Assembly (NCBI RefSeq): GCF_030733845.1
Contig: NZ_CP132313.1
Location: forward strand, 310,001 to 374,000
Length of the DNA stretch: 64,000 bases
Reading direction: 5' to 3'
From: Shinella zoogloeoides
Lineage (GTDB): Bacteria > Pseudomonadota > Alphaproteobacteria > Rhizobiales > Rhizobiaceae
The notes beneath the pieces were generated by a model. That model did not search any database, was not told the DNA's origin, and saw nothing but the letters and a program-made list of their open reading frames with translations. Of the stretch, positions 61,388 through 64,000 are shown one piece after another. Position numbers and translations under genes: made by a program. Numbering within the stretch: position 1 is the first letter of the stretch; every line of letters starts with the position of its first letter.

Positions 61388-62104
61388 ATGAACAGACTTC
61401 TCACGATCTTCACCGCCCTCGCCTTCGCATCGCCTGCGCTTGCCGACATTCCGGTGATCGACAAAACGAACCTCGCCGTTGCCAGGAAGAATGCCCAGAA
61501 CACCGGTGAGATCATGAAGACGAACGCCGACATTCTGGCAAAGACGAAAGAGATCCTCGACGCGCTTTCCGGCAACCGAGATGGTTCCATGGGCATTTCC
61601 TCAGCGGGCCTCGGCGGCAACATGTCGATCTCCGCCGCACCGTCCTTCTCATCGATCATGAACGGCGGAACGCTCTCCTTCGGTGGCCTAAGCGCCGATG
61701 CCCAGAACATTGCCGCGACGCTGATCAACGGCCTTCAACTCGTCAAACAGGTCAAGGCGATCGTCGAGGGAGAGGATGCCGGGGCGATGAACAATGCGTT
61801 CTCCGGCGCGGTCAACACCGTCGCCCTGCTCTCCGCGCTGACCCAGCAGGCCTCGAAGGGGGTGTCGCAGCGAGAGCAATCGCTGCAATCGGCAACCGGC
61901 CAGATCGGTTCGGCAGAGGACGTCAAAGGCTCCGTCGATGCCAACACCCGGATGCAGCTGGAGACGGCGCGCACCATCAACGAGCTTGTCGGCGTCTCGA
62001 ATGGCGCGGTCTCGGCGCTGAATACCGAGATGCAGATGCGGCTGACCCAGCAGTCGGAGACCGCCAAGATGTTGCAATACAAAGACGTCAATCCATTCAA
62101 GTGA
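61388..62104 (+). CDS. virB5: VirB5-like minor pilin / type IV secretion protein
   Basis: From the ATG at 61388 the protein is 238 residues: signal peptide (LLTIFTALAFASPALA), then ADIPVIDKTNLAVARKNAQN and helical segments (GEIMKTNADILAKTKEILDAL, RTINELVGVSNGAVSALNTE), ending LQYKDVNPFK. Position after virB4 and the helical, secreted character fit VirB5-type minor pilins, which sit at the pilus tip. Sequence identity to named VirB5 is not certain. Confidence 0.82.
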   Translation: MNRLLTIFTALAFASPALADIPVIDKTNLAVARKNAQNTGEIMKTNADILAKTKEILDALSGNRDGSMGISSAGLGGNMSISAAPSFSSIMNGGTLSFGGLSADAQNIAATLINGLQLVKQVKAIVEGEDAGAMNNAFSGAVNTVALLSALTQQASKGVSQREQSLQSATGQIGSAEDVKGSVDANTRMQLETARTINELVGVSNGAVSALNTEMQMRLTQQSETAKMLQYKDVNPFK

Positions 62105-62110
62105 GGCCGC

Positions 62111-62284
62111 ATGCGACCTGTCATTGCCATCATGCTGTTCGGCCTCACAATGCTCTCCGCCTGCCAGGCGAAGGGAGAGAAGAAGGCCCCCTGCCCGCCG
62201 ATATCAGGCTACGCAGAAACTGAGGACCTGTGCGGGCCAGCAATGCCGGTCAACGCCGTCTTCACGCCTGTTCTGAAGGGTTAG
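62111..62284 (+). CDS. small lipoprotein (VirB7-like or entry-exclusion type)
   Basis: A 57-residue frame: MRPVIAIMLFGLTMLSACQA with a lipobox (LSAC), then a Lys-rich and Cys-containing tail (KGEKKAPCPP, EDLCGPAMPV). It lies six bases after virB5 and three before virB6. VirB7 is usually downstream of virB6, so an entry-exclusion (EexN-like) lipoprotein is an alternative. Confidence 0.72.
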   Translation: MRPVIAIMLFGLTMLSACQAKGEKKAPCPPISGYAETEDLCGPAMPVNAVFTPVLKG

Positions 62285-62287
62285 CGC

Positions 62288-63307
62288 ATGGCGGCAACGA
62301 CGATCATCTCCGACATCTTCTCCAAGCTCGATGCTATCGGCGAGACGTTCATCAAGAACGCCTATGACGGGCTCGCACTGCAGGTGAACGTCCTGTTCGG
62401 GTCGATGCTCACCCTCTACGTGATCTGGTGGGGCTATATGATCCTCACAGGCCGCGCCGGATTTTCCGTGCCGGAAGCAGCCTGGCGGCTCGGCCGCGCC
62501 TTCTTCATCTACTATATGGCGACCAACTGGGCGGCGTTTTCGGCCACGCTCTACAAACTGGTCCAGTCCGTGCCGAATGTGATCTCCGACACGATCATCG
62601 CATCGATCGCCGGCTCCGGCGGTGTCCTAAACGGCGGAACGGACGACACGACCGGCGTCGTGAAGATCCTCGACGCCGTCTTTGAAACCGCGGGCAAGGT
62701 CTACGAACAGGTTGCGACCGGCACCTTCGAATATGTCGGCGCGCTGATCGGCGCGGTCGTGTTCGTTGTTGCGATGATCTTCATTGCGGTGGCGGCGGCC
62801 GCGATCCTCGCCGCCAAGCTGATGCTGTTCATCACGCTGGCACTGGCCCCAGTGTTCATCATCCTGGCGCTTTATCGCTGGACCTTCCGCTTCACGGACG
62901 GCTGGCTGCTGCTGATGGTCAACCTGATGGTGACGCAGACGCTGATGATGGCGTTCCTCGCCTTCCTCTACCAGTTGATCGAGCTCGCCATCAACACCGC
63001 CAACAACACCGCGACGGAAAGCAAGCTCTCCTATGTCGCGCCCTTCGTCATCGTCTGCCTTCTGGGGATCGTGGTGTTCCGGTTCATTCCGGCTTTCGCG
63101 GCGGCAATCACGGGTAGCGCTGCGCCGGGCGACGGAACCGCGTCATTTCGCGGAGGCAGGGAGACAATTATCCGCTCCGCCAACCAGTTTTCGGCTCGTG
63201 CACGGATCATGAAGACCGGCTTCGCTCGTCGTCGGACGTCTCTTGATGTTGTGAAGGCCCGGGCGCGCGCTCTCCAGCGGGAAACTGAGAAGAACGGCCA
63301 TCTTTGA
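62288..63307 (+). CDS. virB6: VirB6-type inner-membrane channel protein
   Basis: The 339-residue protein has a periplasmic N-terminus and five to seven helices (NVLFGSMLTLYVIWWGYMIL, GALIGAVVFVVAMIFIAVAAAAILAAKLML, FVIVCLLGIVVFRFIPAFAA). WWGYMILTGRAGF and LALAPVFIILALYRWT are typical VirB6/TrbL blocks. It forms the inner-membrane part of the transfer channel. The C-terminus is basic and cytosolic. Confidence 0.93.
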   Translation: MAATTIISDIFSKLDAIGETFIKNAYDGLALQVNVLFGSMLTLYVIWWGYMILTGRAGFSVPEAAWRLGRAFFIYYMATNWAAFSATLYKLVQSVPNVISDTIIASIAGSGGVLNGGTDDTTGVVKILDAVFETAGKVYEQVATGTFEYVGALIGAVVFVVAMIFIAVAAAAILAAKLMLFITLALAPVFIILALYRWTFRFTDGWLLLMVNLMVTQTLMMAFLAFLYQLIELAINTANNTATESKLSYVAPFVIVCLLGIVVFRFIPAFAAAITGSAAPGDGTASFRGGRETIIRSANQFSARARIMKTGFARRRTSLDVVKARARALQRETEKNGHL

Positions 63308-63361
63308 GCGAGGTAGAGGCACGTGGGACTTATCACATCTGGCTTTTGCGAAGGAGTTTAC

Positions 63362-63595
63362 ATGCACCCTTGGGACGATCCACGTCGCTATCATGCAGCT
63401 CTGCACCAGCAGGCTCAGATCAACAAAGAGGCTGCAGAGCGCGATCGCCTCGCGGCCAAGAAAGGTGGCGGTTTCGGTTGCCTCGTGTTTCTCCTCGTCG
63501 TGCTCTTCTTCAAGCCCCTCGCCGAGTATTGCGTCGATCTCTACAAGACGCTGGCCGGGTACGCGCATAGCCTTGCAGCACTGCTCGGCTCTTAA
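63362..63595 (+). CDS. small membrane protein in the virB operon
   Basis: The ATG at 63362 follows AGGAG at a good distance. The 77-residue protein (MHPWDDPRRYHAALHQQAQI, then KKGGGFGCLVFLLVVLFFKPLAEYCVDLY) has a soluble N-terminal helix and one membrane helix. Not recognised; probably an accessory part of the secretion system by position. An earlier GTG/ATG frame lacks a ribosome site. Confidence 0.6.
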   Translation: MHPWDDPRRYHAALHQQAQINKEAAERDRLAAKKGGGFGCLVFLLVVLFFKPLAEYCVDLYKTLAGYAHSLAALLGS

Positions 63596-63606
63596 ACAGG
63601 AGGTTC

Positions 63607-63981
63607 ATGATGATGAAGTCTGCTTCGGCAATCGCCGCCGTCCTAGCGCTGCTACCCACCTGGGCATGGGCGCAATCGCCCAGCTCGATCCTGCCTTTGG
63701 TCACCGGCGCCTATGCACCGGCCGAAGCCGGCTGCGAAGCGGCCGCTGCGGCGTTCATCTATATCGAAGACAATGGGATCGGCGCAAACAAGACCTCCGG
63801 AAAGGTGCTGTCCGTCAAACAGGACGGCGCCTCCTACGTTCTCGATGTCCTGTGGATCGAAGCTGGCGCCGATAAAACGGACGGTGACCGCGATACGGTC
63901 CGGATCGAAATAGAGACCGAGCGCTCCTTCTTCTTCTCGAACACGGCCTCGGAAAAGACGCTGATGCGCTGGTGCAGCTAA
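63607..63981 (+). CDS. small secreted protein in the virB operon
   Basis: Preceded by AGGAGG, the 124-residue protein has a signal peptide (SAIAAVLALLPTWAWA) and a mature domain with SILPLVTGAYAPAEAGCEAA, GANKTSGKVLSVKQDGASYV and, near the end, ETERSFFFSNTASEKTLMRWC. It looks periplasmic with two cysteines that could pair. No family recognised. The operon very likely continues to the right (virB8-virB11 are not yet seen). Confidence 0.62.
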   Translation: MMMKSASAIAAVLALLPTWAWAQSPSSILPLVTGAYAPAEAGCEAAAAAFIYIEDNGIGANKTSGKVLSVKQDGASYVLDVLWIEAGADKTDGDRDTVRIEIETERSFFFSNTASEKTLMRWCS

Positions 63982-64000
63982 AACCGTAGCGGCTGCGCGC

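Overview
The window is GC-rich alphaproteobacterial DNA, almost certainly from Rhizobiaceae (Rhizobium, Agrobacterium, Ensifer or a close relative). The signs are BA14K, DUF1236, DUF982, DUF1206 and RHE_PE00001-type proteins, general-stress (EcfG-like) promoter patterns, a ROSE-type RNA thermometer before a small heat shock gene, and a VirB-type secretion operon. The number of insertion-sequence remnants and catabolic cassettes suggests a plasmid, a chromid or a plasmid-derived island. No replication or partition genes are visible.

Layout. (1) 1-5032, minus strand: a tightly overlapping operon with BCCP, biotin carboxylase, a second BCCP-like protein without the biotin lysine, PxpB, PxpC, PxpA and an aminotransferase. 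It looks like an oxoprolinase or amide-carboxylase system. (2) 5256-7112: an internally deleted IS256-family element, a broken alpha/beta hydrolase and a broken IstB gene. (3) 7370-17184: a stress/envelope island with BA14K, a 24-residue membrane peptide, a YflT-like protein, PepSY-like and DUF1236 proteins, a NarL-type two-component system and DUF1206. Several members are preceded by GGAAC-N16-CGTT-like promoters. IS256 and IS21 remnants sit inside it. (4) 17215-20960: a chromate transporter remnant and an IS3 element split by an intact IS30 element. (5) 21041-21891: DUF982 and Hsp20, with RNA thermometer and RpoH-like promoter. (6) 22199-31314: a pentitol/polyol uptake and oxidation cluster with an AraC regulator, a complete ABC importer and four dehydrogenases (xylitol-DH-like, SDR, L-xylulose-reductase-like, ribitol-DH-like). 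(7) 31868-40738: remnants of TRAP and GNAT genes, then an S41-like secreted protein, class C beta-lactamase, VOC, cupin, two MarR regulators, an NmrA-like protein, an EamA exporter, an arginase-fold enzyme and a GFA-type protein. (8) 41520-42657: a GSU2403-type nucleotidyltransferase under a long perfect palindrome. (9) 42955-49768: a CpxA/R-like two-component system divergent from an RND efflux pair, plus a small secreted protein. (10) 50076-52571: a complete IS21-family element that truncates an RHE_PE00001-family gene. (11) 53828-54739: a nucleotidyltransferase-HEPN fusion. (12) 55181-63981: a small HTH protein, two SNase-like secreted proteins and a virB operon (virB1, virB2, virB3, virB4, a second lytic transglycosylase, virB5-like, a lipoprotein, virB6 and two small proteins) that appears to continue past the right edge.

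Working together: the ABC importer and dehydrogenases would convert pentitols to ketopentoses, but no kinase is present, so phosphorylation must happen elsewhere. The carboxylase-like proteins and the PxpABC homologues overlap so closely that a shared complex or pathway is likely. The virB operon has a near-perfect 24-bp palindrome over its -10 box, which suggests repression of conjugation. All calls come from reading the sequence and its translations; no database search was run.
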